From Archivesica marissinica (Eukaryota; Mollusca; Bivalvia; Venerida; Vesicomyidae), in contig CM026397.1 in NCBI GenBank assembly GCA_014843695.1, positions 50,553,463 through 50,617,462 on the forward strand: a DNA stretch of 64,000 nucleotides, in the 5' to 3' direction. The notes below the pieces were generated by a model. The model saw only the letters and a list, made by a program, of their open reading frames with translations. It made no database searches and was not told where the DNA came from. Made by a program: the position numbers and the translations under genes. Below are positions 11,045 to 22,385 of this stretch, piece after piece (position 1 is the first letter of the stretch; each line of letters begins with the position of its first letter).

Positions 11045-11705
11045 TTGTTTAAACAGCGTATGTTTGATTGTTTAATTCAAGGTTGGTTTGTAAGCAAAGA
11101 GACAAGTGGTGTACTAAACTTGTATGATAACTGTAAATTAAAATTTGAACCTTATCTAGATATTGTACCATATAGCTTACGTTTTTTAATTACAATATTA
11201 AGAATTGCTGCACATTCATTACGAATACATACTGGTAGATATGGACAAAATAGAATTCCACAAAATGAACGCTATTGTTTGTGTTGCAATACACACGACC
11301 TAGAAGACGAATATCATTTTATACTTGTTTGCCCGTGCTATTCAGATTTGAGAAAACTTTACATAAGGAAATATTATTTTGCTAGACCAAATATGCTTAA
11401 GTTTATTGAATTGTTGCAATCTAATAAAAGAAATATCCTATATAAGTTAGCTCTATTCTATAATAAAGCAGTTGACATTAAAATAACACTCTTAAATAAT
11501 ATGACATAAATCCAATATCAGCACTAATTATTGTTCATCCTCATAATTAGATGCATTTTCTTATTATTATCAGATTCTATATGCCACATGACCACGATCA
11601 AATTGTTGTATATATTTACATCATATATATTTGTATATATGTATTTGACGATGTGCCATGTACAAGTATTAATAAAAGTTCTGTTCTGTTCTGTTCTATG
11701 CATTA
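11045..11705 (+). pseudogene. 3' end of a LINE (RT C-terminus plus pentanucleotide tail)
   Basis: An intact frame at 11045-11509 encodes the last 154 residues of a LINE polyprotein: RIAAHSLRIHTGRYG, then a C..CC..H...C zinc-knuckle-like region (YCLCCNTHDLEDEYHFILVC). After the stop at 11509 a short 3' UTR ends in AATAAAAG and a (TTCTG)n run at 11679-11700, a typical LINE tail. 5'-truncated copy; the undamaged frame suggests it is young. 11705-12120 is empty. Confidence 0.75.
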
Positions 11706-12124
11706 TGTGTATAGTTGTTCTGTGGAATTGTACTCCGCGTATGCTAACCGGTAAGTGCCTACTCATAATTAACAAGAAATAGCCTGTGGGTGGATACGTG
11801 CTCTCATGTTTAAGTACTGTGGAATTAATGTTTCTCAGGTTGTATATAAATATGCATACACAATACCAGAAGCTATTTAGCCGTAAGGTCTTGTTAATTG
11901 GGATTCATTTAAACATCCGGAATTAATTAATACAATATGTGTAAATTTAGCCATACTCTATTGCATAAAGCTACGCAACATTAGAACAAAACAAAAGCAA
12001 CTTATTTGGGTAACAAGTTCTAGCAACATTGCATTAATATGTATTCACAATATATTGGTAATACTCTCAGTGTCGTTGTAAAATGATATGTAATGTGTAA
12101 TAGTCGTTATCTATTCGTATACAG

Positions 12125-12341
12125 GTCGTGATGGCGCAGTGGTAGCGCGTTCGCTTTAGGTATGACAGGCCCGAAGTGCGCGCCCAGCTGTAGCCGTTGC
12201 GATTGAGACCTTAGAATTGCACACGCCTATTCTCTCTCCCTCGTGGTGATGGAGTCCATCAGGAAGGAGGTTTCAAGAGTGATTAAACTAATGGTGTAAG
12301 ATCATGTTTCGTAATCAAGCTGAAATAATTGTGTATAAACT
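12125..12341 (+). mobile_element. tRNA-derived SINE, family A (Leu-like head)
   Basis: Starts GTCGTGATGGCGCAGTGGTA. Its body has the family signature CTCCCTCGTGGTGATGG and CCATCAGGAAGGAGG and it ends near TGTATAAACT. Better copies in this window show a TTCGC..GCGAA anticodon stem with loop TTCAGGT (CAG, Leu-like) and B box AGTTCGAGCCCC. This copy is diverged in the B box. Confidence 0.75.
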
Positions 12342-12591
12342 AAATAAAATAGCAAGTATAGTGGAGTTGAGCTTAGTTGACCTGGCCGTATGAGACTTAC
12401 TTGATATATGCCGTACAGGACCGGAACCGGGAGCCGTTTTTCACGAGATCTCAACTTAAAGAGTACATACATATTTATTTCAGCGCATGCGTGAAACAAG
12501 CACGTGCCACATATTGTGCGTTCAATCCCTCTCAGAACTCGTTATATGTTAGTATTCGATCCCCGTTCTGACACTGATAATATTAAGTTAT

Positions 12592-12641
12592 TCAGATGGG
12601 ACTATAAACCGAGGTGTCATGTATTGGTGCCGTACAGCGGA
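12592..12641 (+). mobile_element. SINE family B fragment
   Basis: TTCAGATGGGACTATAAACC and GAGGTGTCATGTATTGGTGC match the SINE B body only; head and tail are missing. It directly precedes a SINE A copy. Confidence 0.5.
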
Positions 12642-12642
12642 A

Positions 12643-12866
12643 GTCGTGATAGCGCAGTGGATGCGCTTTCGCTTCAGGTCCGGAGTTCGAGCCCCGCTGG
12701 AGCCGTTACGAGTGTGCCCTTAGGCAAGGCATTTAATTTCCACGTTGACCCTTCTCTCTCCCTCGTGGCGATGAATTCCATCAGGAATGAGGTCTCGAGA
12801 GTGATCAATATAAGTTGTAAGAACTTGTTTCGCAATCGAGATAAACTAAATTTGTATAAACTATAC
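12643..12866 (+). mobile_element. tRNA-derived SINE, family A
   Basis: Near full-length: GTCGTGATAGCGCAGTGGAT, GAGTTCGAGCCCCGCTGG, GCCCTTAGGCAAGGCATTTA, and the tail TTTCGCAATCGAGATAAACT. The head lacks about ten bases between the anticodon arm and the B box. 12870-13490 holds no recognisable gene. Confidence 0.85.
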
Positions 12867-13496
12867 AGCGGACAGTGCCATACACTGGCATGTAAAGGTA
12901 TCAGGGATGTTTCTGGAATTAGAACCGATTACACACCACTACTTAGTCTATTGTGCCAGGATTTGTTTTGAGTCGTTAAACACACACATGCTAAAGATAC
13001 ATACGGATGTCAAATCTACATCCTACTTCTACTACATGCGCATAAAAGTATGCAGTTATATAGCAGCTAGTAATTTACAGGGACCTGCAGAAAGTAATAA
13101 GTGCATATTAGGGATTCAACATAACACAACACTGTTTATATGTATTAATAAAGATTGTATTCAATTATAATAATAAAAACTGTTTTCTTCAAATATGCAT
13201 TATATTATACATAACTACACAAACTTTATATATTTACATTACAACCAGTAGCACCCCTATACAACACACACTCTATATTGTGGAAACTTGATACAACGTA
13301 TAGGGATGCGATAATTAAAATTTGTAATCCTAATTACCAGAAATTAATCATATTTTTTTCAAGCAATCAAATGAAATTTGTAATTTGAAAATTGTTTTGA
13401 ATTACTTGTAATGTAATTAATTATCATATTCAAATAAATTGGTATTACATCAATTACATTCATATGAATTAACTCATTGCTTTCACAGTTTTCAAT

Positions 13497-13672
13497 TTCA
13501 GTGGTAGCGCGTTCGCTTCAGGTGCGAAAGGCCCGGAGTTCGAGCCCCGCTGGAGCCGTTACGATTGTGTCCTTAGGCAAGGCATTTAAATTCCACATGC
13601 CTCTTCTCTCTCTCCCTCGTGGTTATAAGAACTTGTTTCGCAATCGAGCTAAAATAAATTTGTATAAACTAA
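13497..13672 (+). mobile_element. SINE family A, internally deleted
   Basis: A good head (GTGGTAGCGCGTTCGCTTCA, GAGTTCGAGCCCCGCTGG) and a good tail (TTGTTTCGCAATCGAGCT), but the 'GATGGATTCCATCAGGAATG' centre is missing, so CTCCCTCGTGG joins straight to TTATAAGAACTTG. Confidence 0.8.
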
Positions 13673-13780
13673 TTTAGTTTCACGGTATAGAGAATTGTTG
13701 CAGCAGATTACACATGGTGATTACTACACAGCGTACGAACCTGGGACGACCAATCCTAATGTCTGACCCAATACCCTACA

Positions 13781-13995
13781 TGTGCGAAATGCCCAAAGTT
13801 TATGCCCAGCTGTAGCCATTGCGAGTGTGCCCTAAGGCAAGGCATTTAAATTCCACATTGCCTCTTCTCTCTCCCTTGTGGCGATGGATTCTTCCCTCGT
13901 GGCGATGGATTCCATCAGGAATGAGGTCTCGATAGTGCTTAATATAAGATGTAGGAACTTGTTTCGCAATCGAGCTCAAATAAATGTGTATAAAT
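13781..13995 (+). mobile_element. SINE family A, diverged copy
   Basis: The head is eroded (GTGCGAAATGCCCAAAGTTT), the body is clear (AAGGCAAGGCATTTAAATTC, with a small internal duplication of GTGGCGATGGATTC) and the tail has GTTTCGCAATCGAGC. 14000-14490 has no recognisable gene; it has a short (AAT)n run near 14293. Confidence 0.75.
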
Positions 13996-14494
13996 GATTA
14001 CATGGCCGAAATAAAGAGAACATGAAAACAAGATTTTTGTTTGTTTTAGGAGTTTAAAGTCTAACAATGAGCCGTCTCATCAGGATCTGCACTTTTTGCC
14101 AGTAATATTACTATTTTTAGACAAAATTACCCATTTTGATAAATGAACTGGTCCAAATGTAATTTTCTGATTAATTTATTGGTCTAACAATATCATGGAC
14201 CAGTCCATATCAGTTTCCTGGTGTTGAATGGGTTAAACAGATTACCATAATATGAATCATACAGATGTTATATTGCACAAGATTAATGTAAATAATAATA
14301 ATAATAATAGTGAAATGAACACAATATAATTACTCTAGTATTTAAAGTAACGGTCTCCAATCCTTGTCTGAAATAGTGTGAAGTATCTTGGTACTCCGGA
14401 ACCAAGCCGGATTCTAGAGGGTCTTATTGACACCATTATTCTCTGTAGCACAGTCAAAGCATACAGGTAAAGCAAGGAAGTATAACATATAATG

Positions 14495-14818
14495 AGTTTG
14501 GGAATATTCATGAATTTGTAACCCGTAGCACTTTGGAACTACATTCATGAATTTGTAACCCATAGAACTTTGGAACTACATTCATGAATTTGTAACTCGT
14601 AGAACTTTGGAACTACATTCATGAATTTGTAACTCGTAGAACTTTGGAACTACATTCATGAATTTGTAACCCGTAGAACTTCCTAACTACATTCATGAAT
14701 TTGTAACCCGTAGAGCTTCGGAACTACATTCATGAATTTGTAACCCGTAGAACTTCGGAACTACATTCATGAATTTGTAACCCGTAGAACTTCGGAACTA
14801 CATTCATGAATTTGAACT
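14495..14818. repeat. About 38-bp tandem repeat, 8 copies
   Basis: The unit contains ACATTCATGAATTTGTAACC followed by CGTAGAACTTTGGAACT. Each unit holds the palindrome TTCATGAA. No coding content. 14820-15270 is without a recognisable feature. Confidence 0.85.
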
Positions 14819-15274
14819 TTCAGCTATTTATTTTTCAGAATATTGTATTGTACACTTATAAGTTAAAACTAATCAATTCTTTAACCCACTACCAAACTTA
14901 CCTCAGCCTCCTTCTAAGCATCGCAGAGTTATGTTGATCATTTAGGAGAAATCAATCTTACTATGAAAACCTCTCTAAACCGAAAACTGCTCTAAACTGA
15001 ACCTTTCCTCTGGTCCGGTGGCGGTTTGATTTAGAGGGGTTTCACTGTAATTTATTGTAAAAATACATGCAAGCAGACAGCTATGTAATGCTATAAATTT
15101 GAAAACTGTCGTTATTCTTCATATATTCCCCATAATTTAATTAGAGACTGCAACTTTAGTTAGATTAATTAATGATAACATCAAAAAACGAACAATATTT
15201 GGAAATTTGAAACATAATTATGGTAGAGATTCTTGAACAAGATCTCTATCCATTCTCAACAAAACAGTTATGTC

Positions 15275-15512
15275 TTTAACACTTTGCACACTAGCGGCAG
15301 ATAAAATCACTTTTGCAAACAACATAGAGCCAGATCAGACGGCACATAATGTGCCATCTGATCAGGGTCTATGCTGTTTGCTATTCAGATAGTGGAGCTA
15401 AAACACTTGGTTGAATAGCAAACAACATAGATTCTGATCAGACGCGGCATTACGCCGCGGCTGAACTGGGTCTATGTTGTTTGCTATTCAAATGAAATGT
15501 TATTTACCCAGA
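15275..15512. mobile_element. Foldback MITE with two hairpins
   Basis: Two successive long inverted repeats: CAAACAACATAGAGCCAGAT pairs with ATCAGGGTCTATGCTGTTTG, and GCAAACAACATAGATTCTGA pairs with the GGGTCTATGTTGTTTGC arm. Related to the element at 33353-33514, where the outer ends TTAACCCTTAACC and GGTTAAGGGTTA survive. No coding capacity. Confidence 0.6.
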
Positions 15513-15721
15513 AGGCAAAAAGTAGGTGCGTGTTATACATGATAGAGCGTTATACATAGCAAATTACGGTAATAAAATGGAATGCTTGCTTTGTCCCTTA
15601 TTCACTCCTTACATGTACTAAGGACTTTTACAAGCACACAAACAATGTACATATATGAACTATATATCACAGATAAGCAGCCACTAGTACATGTACATAA
15701 ACCTTCCCAGAACGGTCTATA

Positions 15722-15958
15722 CCAGCTACGCTTTGCACTATGAGACCTCGACTTACAGTCGGTCAGTTCGGACTATAAACCGAGATCTTGTGCATCGGTG
15801 CTATACACCGGGCATGTATTAGAACCGGAGATACGTCTGGAATTGGCGCATCATCTGTATCTTGCACTAAATTCCAAAAACAAAAATAACTAATATACTA
15901 CTGGAGGTGTCGCCCCGTTGCCCAAATTAATGGGGGGGGGGGGGCGACGATAAATTAA
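15722..15958 (+). mobile_element. SINE family B, old diverged copy
   Basis: Body words are recognisable (CGGACTATAAACCGAGATCT, TCGGTGCTATACACCGGGCA, AACTAATATACTACTGGAGG) but about 25% diverged. A run of 14 G residues interrupts the tail before GCGACGATAAATTAAAA. Confidence 0.6.
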
Positions 15959-16084
15959 AATATCCAAAATAAAAATGCAAAATAGAACACTGATGCTGTT
16001 CTGAGGCAATACATCATTCCAGACAGTCCAATATTTATTTTTAAATTGCATCGTTTTAACTACCTTTAACTAATATCTACTAGC

Positions 16085-16195
16085 CTAGAGCCTCAAACTC
16101 AAACAATCTGATTGGCTGTGGCCAAATGCATATCTCAGATGCAACCAATCCATTACTTGAGACCGGAGAACAGTTTTATATTCTGTGGACAATGT
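16085..16195. repeat. Dispersed repeat with TGATTGG / CCAATCC arms
   Basis: AACAATCTGATTGGCTGTGG and GATGCAACCAATCCATTACT form imperfect inverted arms, followed by TTGAGACCGGAGAACAGTTT. Similar words recur at 21330-21570 and 22990-23110. Confidence 0.45.
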
Positions 16196-16252
16196 AATTC
16201 TGTGTTTTCCATGATAATTAAAAGTCACTTACGACAGCACAGTCCTGGTGGA

Positions 16253-16478
16253 AGTCGTGATAGCGCAGTGGTACGCGATCGTTTCAGGTGCGAAAGGTTC
16301 AGAGCTTGAGCCCCGCTGGAGCTGTTACGATTGTGCCCTTATGCAAGGCATTTAAATTCCACGTTGCCTCTTCTCTCTCCCTCGTGGCGATGGATTCCAT
16401 CAGGAATGAGGTCTCGAGAGTGATCAATATAAGTTGTAAGAACTTGTTTCGCAATCTAGCTAAGATATATTTGTATAA
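16253..16478 (+). mobile_element. tRNA-derived SINE, family A
   Basis: Near full-length: AGTCGTGATAGCGCAGTGGT, GGTGCGAAAGGTTCAGAGC, GATGGATTCCATCAGGAATG and AAGAACTTGTTTCGCAATC. It is the last of five plus-strand copies between 12.1 and 16.5 kb. Confidence 0.85.
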
Positions 16479-16601
16479 TCAAGCACAGTCCTCGCTCAAA
16501 CTTCAATAGTATTTTTGATTGCCATTTTGTTTCCATCTTGATTTATAAGAGCAACAAATGATTTTAAGATAGTTCAATCAAGAGCCCTGTCAATGCTTGG
16601 C

Positions 16602-18422
16602 TGACCGTGACAGACTTTGACCTTGACAGACTTTGACCTTGACAGACTTTGACCGTGACAGACTTTGACCGTGACAGACTTTGACTGTGACAGACTTTGA
16701 CCTCGACATACTTTGACCTTGACAGACTTTGACCTTGACAGACTGACAGACTTTGACCATGACAGACTTTGACCGTGACAGACTTTGACCATGACAGACG
16801 TTGACCGTGACAGACTTTGACCGTGACAGACTTTGACTATGACAGACTTTGACCGTGACAGACTTTGACCGTGACAGACTGACCGTGACAGACTTTGACC
16901 GTGACAGACTTTGACCGTGACAGACTTTGACAGACTTTGACCGTGACAGACTTTGACCGTGACAGACTTTGACTATGACAGACTTTGACCTCGACAGACT
17001 TTGACCTTGACAGACTTTGACCATGACAGACTTTGACCTCGACAGACTTTGACCGTGACAGACTTTGACCATGACAGACTTTGACCATGACAGACTTTGA
17101 CCATGACATACTTTGACCTAGACATACTGTGACCTCGACAGACTTTGACCTCGACAGACTTTGACCTTGACAGACTTTGACCTTGACATCGACAGACTGT
17201 GACCTTGACATACTTTGACCATGACATACTTTGACCATGACAGACTTTGACCGTGACATACTTTGACCTCAACAGACTTTGACCTTGAAAGACTTTGACC
17301 TTGACAGACTGACAGACTTTGAGCTCGACAGACTTTGACCATGACAGACTTTGACCGTGACAGACTTTGACTATGACCGTGACAGACTTTGACCGTGACA
17401 GACTTTGACTATGACAGACTTTGACCTTGACAGACTTTGACCATGACAGACTTTGACCGCGACAGACTTTGACTATGACCGTGACAGACTTTGACCGTGA
17501 CAGACTGACTATGACAGACTTTGACCTTGACAGACTTTGACCGTGACAGACTTTGACCGTGACAGACTTTGACTATGACAGACTTTGACCTTGACAGACT
17601 TTGACCATGACAGACTTTGACCTCGACAGACTTTGACCATGACATACTTTGACCTCGACATACTGTGACCTCGACAGACTTTGACCTCGACAGACTTTGA
17701 CCTTGACAGACTTTGACCGTGACAGACTTTGACTATGACAGACTTTGACCTCAACATACTTTGACCTTGACAGACTTTGACCATGACAGACTTTGACCTC
17801 GACAGACTTTGACCGTGACAGACTTTGACCGTGACAGACTTTGACCGTGACAGACTTTGACCATGACATACTTTGACCTCGACATACTGTGACCTTGACA
17901 GACTTTGACCGTGACAGACTTTGACCGTGACAGACTTTGACCTCGACAGACTTTGACCTCGACATACTGTGACCTTGACAGACTTTGACCATGACATACT
18001 TTGACCATGACAGACTTTGACCGTGACAGACTTTGACCTTGACAGACTTTGACCTTGACAGACTGACAGACTTTGAGCTCGACAGACTTTGACCATGACA
18101 GACTTTGACCATGACAGACTTTGACCATGACATACTTTGACCTTGACAGACTTTGACCTTGACAGACTTTGACCTTGACATACTTTGACCTTGACATACT
18201 TTGACCTTGAGACTATGACCTTGATTTTGACCATGACAGACTTTGACCATGACAGACTTTTGACCATGACAGACTTTGACCATGACAGACTTTGACCTTG
18301 ACAGACTTTGACCATGACAGACTTTGACCATGACATACTTTGACCTCGACAGACTTTGACCATGACAGACTTTGACCTTGACAGACTTTGACCTTGACAG
18401 ACTTTGACCGTGACAGACTTTG
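16602..18422. repeat. 16-bp satellite array, about 114 units
   Basis: The unit is TTTGACCGTGACAGAC with one or two variable central positions (CGT, CTT, CAT, TAT, CTCG). It is open over long stretches on the minus strand because stop codons are absent from the unit; those translations are repetitive KVCHGQSLSRS-like and not proteins. Units of the form TTTGACCTTGACAG contain TCAAGGTCA in reverse. A block at about 17289-17345 recurs at 18045-18105, indicating a higher-order repeat of about 755 bp. Confidence 0.95.
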
Positions 18423-18482
18423 CATTGTTTGTTTTTGGAGTTTTCAGCTTACCTTATATAGTAACTCCTAGCTATTTATGTT

Positions 18483-18580
18483 GAAGGAAGACCCCCAGAG
18501 GGCCCCTCCGAGCTGTATTTCAGACAGAGACAGGCACCTGGGTAGAACCACCGACCAACCACAAGCCAATTGAACAGCTA
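18483..18580 (-). mobile_element. SINE family E fragment
   Basis: CAGAGGGCCCCTCCGAGCTG, AGACAGGCACCTGGGTAGAA and CCACCGACCAACCACAAGCC match the family E body. The head is lost. Confidence 0.45.
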
Positions 18581-18597
18581 CCTCACTTAAAAAGAAT

Positions 18598-18781
18598 TAC
18601 AGTCTACATCCGCTATGTCGAATTCCATCGGACCGAACAAAATACTTTGAGCTAACGAAAATAGATATAAACGGAGCCAGTTATATGTAAAATGATAGTG
18701 TCTGAAACGGGACTTTGATCCGACTTCGAGATAACCTGAGAATTCGACATAACCGATATTGACATAACGGATGTAGACTAG
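18598..18781. mobile_element. MITE, family 'CAGTCTACATCCG'
   Basis: Inverted ends ACAGTCTACATCCGCTATGT and CATAACGGATGTAGACTA. Inside are GTCGAATTCCATCGGACCGA and CTTCGAGATAACC. Other copies at 23660, 44449 and (partial) 48263. The repeated 'TATGTCGAA' words make the element partly self-complementary. 18790-19430 has no gene. Confidence 0.75.
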
Positions 18782-19439
18782 ATTCACACATGTATATTAC
18801 AAGGCACATACATGTAACACGAACATTTATATATCAATACAGAGCATGACCAGGAGTATCGTGTGTCAACATCAGCTAATCTAGAGTGAAATTATAAGCA
18901 TAAAAGTTACAGCTATTAGATGGACGGACAGACGAACGACGGCGACCAAACAATCACAATATTATAACTCCCCGATTTATCCGGAAAAAATCCAAGTAAA
19001 AAAATGACATGTTATAAAAACGTGCCTTGTTTTCCTGCAATTTGGTTTTATTGATGTTACTTTCATTTTTTATTGCAGATGAAGTTAAATAACAAAATTA
19101 AATGGCAGACTTTTGCATCTTGCCCAACTAGATATACTTCTGAGAGCCAAGCAATAAAAAAATAATTTGAAGTTTAGCAACTCTGCAATATGCTTGCCTC
19201 TGGCCAATACCAACTGCACTTGTATTAGCATAGAAATCTACAGATATACACAAACTTAGTTTTGTTCACACACAGCATGTGAAGCAGATAGCAGCTGAAG
19301 TGTTTATCTATTTTAGATTCGAGAAGGCTGTGTCTGTATGTCTGTGCATGTCACTGTGTGTGAACCGGATAACTCAAAAAGTAATGGATAGATTTTGATG
19401 AAAATGTGTGGATAAATAGAGGGTTGGTTCAATTGGAAA

Positions 19440-20458
19440 TGATTTGATTATGTGGAATGTGGTCAGCGATGTGTGAACTACCGTTGAGTATATACCACTG
19501 TAATATCAAGTATTTGTTTATGTGGACACGTGGTCAGTGATGTGTGAACTACCGTTGAGTATATACCACAGTAATATCAAGTATTTGTTTATGTGGTCAG
19601 CGATGTGTGAACTACCGTTGAGTATATACCACAGTAATATCAAGTATTTGTTTATGTGGACACGTGGTCAACGATGTGTGAACTACCGTTGAGTATATAC
19701 CACAGTAATATCAAGTATTTGTTTATGTGGACACGTGGTCAGCGATGTGTGAACTACCTTTGAGTATATACCACAGTAATATCAAGTATTTGTTTATGTG
19801 GTCAGCGATGTGTGAACTACCGTTGAGTATATACCACTGTAATATCAAGTATTTGTTTATGTGGACACGTGGTCAGCGATGTGTGAACTACCTTTGAGTA
19901 TATACCACAGTAATATCAAGTATTTGTTTATGTGGTCAGCGATGTGTGAACTACCGTTGAGTATATACCACAGTAATATCAAGTATTTGTTTATGTGGTC
20001 AGCGATGTGTGAACTACCGTTGAGTATATACCACAGTAATATCAAGTATTTGTTTATGTGGTCAGCGATGTGTGAACTACCGTTGAGTATATACCACAGT
20101 AATATCAAGTATTTGTTTATGTGGACACGTGGTCAGCGATGTGTGAACTACCGTTGAGTATATACCACAGTAATATCAAGTATTTGTTTATGTGGACACG
20201 TGGTCAGCGATGTGTGAACTACCTTTGAGTATATACCACAGTAATATTAAGTATTTGTTTATGTGGTCAGCGATGTGTGAACTACCGTTGAGTATATACC
20301 ACTGTAATATCAAGTATTTGTTTATGTGGACACGTGGTCAGCGATGTGTGAACTACCGTTGAGTATATACCACAGTAATATCAAGTATTTGTTTATGTGG
20401 ACACGTGGTCAGCGATGTGTGAACTACCGTTGAGTATATACCACTGTAATATCAAGTA
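19440..20458. repeat. 63/71-bp satellite array, 15 units
   Basis: The basic unit is 63 bp (GATGTGTGAACTACCGTTGA ... TTTGTTTATGTGGTCAGC). A longer 71-bp form carries the extra octamer ACACGTGG. Because 63 is a multiple of three, runs of short units are open on both strands (19857-20157), but these are repeats, not genes. Confidence 0.95.
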
Positions 20459-20504
20459 TGTGTTCTTGTGTGCAATTCCAGCGTGGGGGTTTGCATCTCT
20501 TTGA

Positions 20505-20600
20505 GTGCTATCCTCTAGTCTATTATTGTTTGAGGCACATGCAACCTGCTAGAACGGCCGGCCTTCCGCAAGCCAGACACAAATAACCTGACTCCAGTTA
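20505..20600 (-). mobile_element. SINE family E-like fragment
   Basis: TTGAGGCACATGCAACCTGC and GCCGGCCTTCCGCAAGCCAG match the family E body as seen at 41280-41320. Confidence 0.35.
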
Positions 20601-20769
20601 ATGGCTGGAATGGTGAGGGTGAGCATATGTTAAGCACTCAGCCAAGGAGAACCCCCCCCCCTATTAATACGTGCGTCTCCCTCAAAGTTCTGCCACCGTT
20701 GCCATACTATTGGAACTATACCTCGTCCTTATTGTTAGATTGATTGAAATACATAGAAACATATTTCTT

Positions 20770-20955
20770 TTTTTCATTTAAGTTTATTTAATGTCGCTAC
20801 AGGTTGCCCATTTGAGCGACGGGCAGTTTACCTAACAACACATTTCCTGGGCAGGTTAACACGGTCTGAACGGGGCTCGAACCCGTGACCATCACTCATG
20901 ATAGGTTGCCGTGGAATACAAGTCAGCGACCGTAACCACTCGACGACGGAGGTGG
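20770..20955 (-). mobile_element. SINE with family B tail and a different tRNA-like head
   Basis: The left side (AAGTTTATTTAATGTCGCTA, GTTGCCCATTTGAGCGACG) is the reversed family B tail. The right side gives, on the minus strand, GAGTGGTTACGGTCGCTGAC and GGGTTCGAGCCCCG, a tRNA-like head unlike the Thr-like one. Suggests head swapping between families. Confidence 0.5.
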
Positions 20956-21131
20956 ACGTCACATATTTCTAAAGCATAAATATACTGTTTACATAGTGAC
21001 ATTTTTTATAATGAAAATGCTGAAAGAGTTGTCTCCCATGTACAGGTCTATAGCCACCATGCCTTGAGGTTATAAAACTCAAATCTCGAGCTCAAATGTT
21101 TTGATTGATTGTGGATTGGTTTAAACATATT

Positions 21132-21306
21132 TATGCGTTCATTATGTACAGTACATATCTATTGTATAGCTATACAAACGTTCATTATGTACGGTACATA
21201 TCTATTGTATAGCTATACAAACGTTCATTATGTACAGTACATATCTATTGTATAGCTATACAAACGTTCATTATGTACAGTACATATCTATTTTATAGCT
21301 ATACAA
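21132..21306. repeat. 43-bp tandem repeat, 4 copies
   Basis: Unit GTTCATTATGTACAGTACAT plus ATCTATTGTATAGCTATACA. It contains two palindromic cores (TGTACAGTACA-like and TATAGCTATA), so the DNA can form small cruciforms. Confidence 0.9.
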
Positions 21307-21329
21307 ATGAAAATGGATTTACTCGGAAG

Positions 21330-21570
21330 CTTAAAGCTTATTGTGATTATCTCCATAATTGTGGATACACTCAATGGAACCAATAAGATTCTTGAGACAG
21401 AGCTTGAGATTGGAGAAAAGTTTTATAACCTCCTGGCCTGGTGATTATAAAACATTTCTCCAATCTGAAGCTCAGTCTTCTGATTAGTTCAGCTGACAGT
21501 AAAACTCAGAATCAACCAATGAAATCACTTGAGTTTTAGCTCTCAGAAAAGTTTTATAACCTCAGGGCCA
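21330..21570. repeat. Foldback repeat
   Basis: AGATTGGAGAAAAGTTTTAT and ATAAAACATTTCTCCAATCT are inverted arms around CCTCCTGGCCTGGTG. The arms are partly repeated again at 21520-21565 (CAGAAAAGTTTTATAACCTC). Noncoding; probably a MITE. 21580-21930 is empty. Confidence 0.55.
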
Positions 21571-21933
21571 GGTGTTCACTGTACAGCGCTGAAGTGGGAT
21601 TCCCCTGATATGTGGATACCGTGTAGATGACAGGTATTTCTATATACACAAAGGTTTTAAAATGACAATGTCAAATAATGCAATAACGCACAAGTGGCAC
21701 ACATAATAATACATAAAATAAACCTATATTTAAACTACTGGTCCAATATCGGCATACCTGGAAAATGTGGCGCTATCCGAGAACAAAAAATGTGTTTGTG
21801 TACTTCAAAAAGTTGCATACATATTATTTGTGGCTACGTTTCTATATGACTAGTATACAAATATTAGCAGTATACGTATGAAATTAGTTTATATAAAAAA
21901 ATCTTATCATCAAATAAAAAAGTACAAAAGACA

Positions 21934-22121
21934 AGATTGCGAAGCAAGTTTTAACAACTTATATTAATCACTCTCGTTGGCGCGGATGAAAGCGTAAATA
22001 TGGCCATTCGTGTGGGAGGAAACCGGAGAAAACCCACCTGTCCGATCTGGCGACCACCGTACCATCTCACATACTTCCCGGTCCGAGGATCGAACCGAGC
22101 ACGCTAACCACTGCGCTAATA
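21934..22121 (-). mobile_element. tRNA-derived SINE, family C
   Basis: On the minus strand: ATTAGCGCAGTGGTTAGCGT, GGTTCGATCCTCGGACCGGG, GTATGTGAGATGGTACGGTG, GTGGGTTTTCTCCGGTTTCC, and the tail TTGTTAAAACTTGCTTCGCA. Part of the head between the A and B boxes is deleted. Confidence 0.8.
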
Positions 22122-22385
22122 GGACTGGTGTTTTATAATATATAGAGTCAACTAATAATCATACAATATAAATATTTTCATATTGACATTTAATGCATTT
22201 TATTCCAGATGATTATACAACAATGCATTGCGTAAAGATCTGTAATAAAGTATCAAATAAGATGATATGAATATTGATATTATATGGTTATTAGTTTGCT
22301 CCAAATACTGAAAAACACCAGGGTGACCGGTTAGCGCAGTGTTGAGTGTATATCCATGGTATCATTGGTATTGTCTCAAAAGGCC

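Noticed and set aside
16574..18425. Long minus-strand reading frames (up to 284 codons) rich in KVCHGQSLSRS
   Set aside because: They come from the 16-bp satellite, which has no stop codon in most frames; three frames give shifted versions of the same repeat and there is no initiation or splice context.
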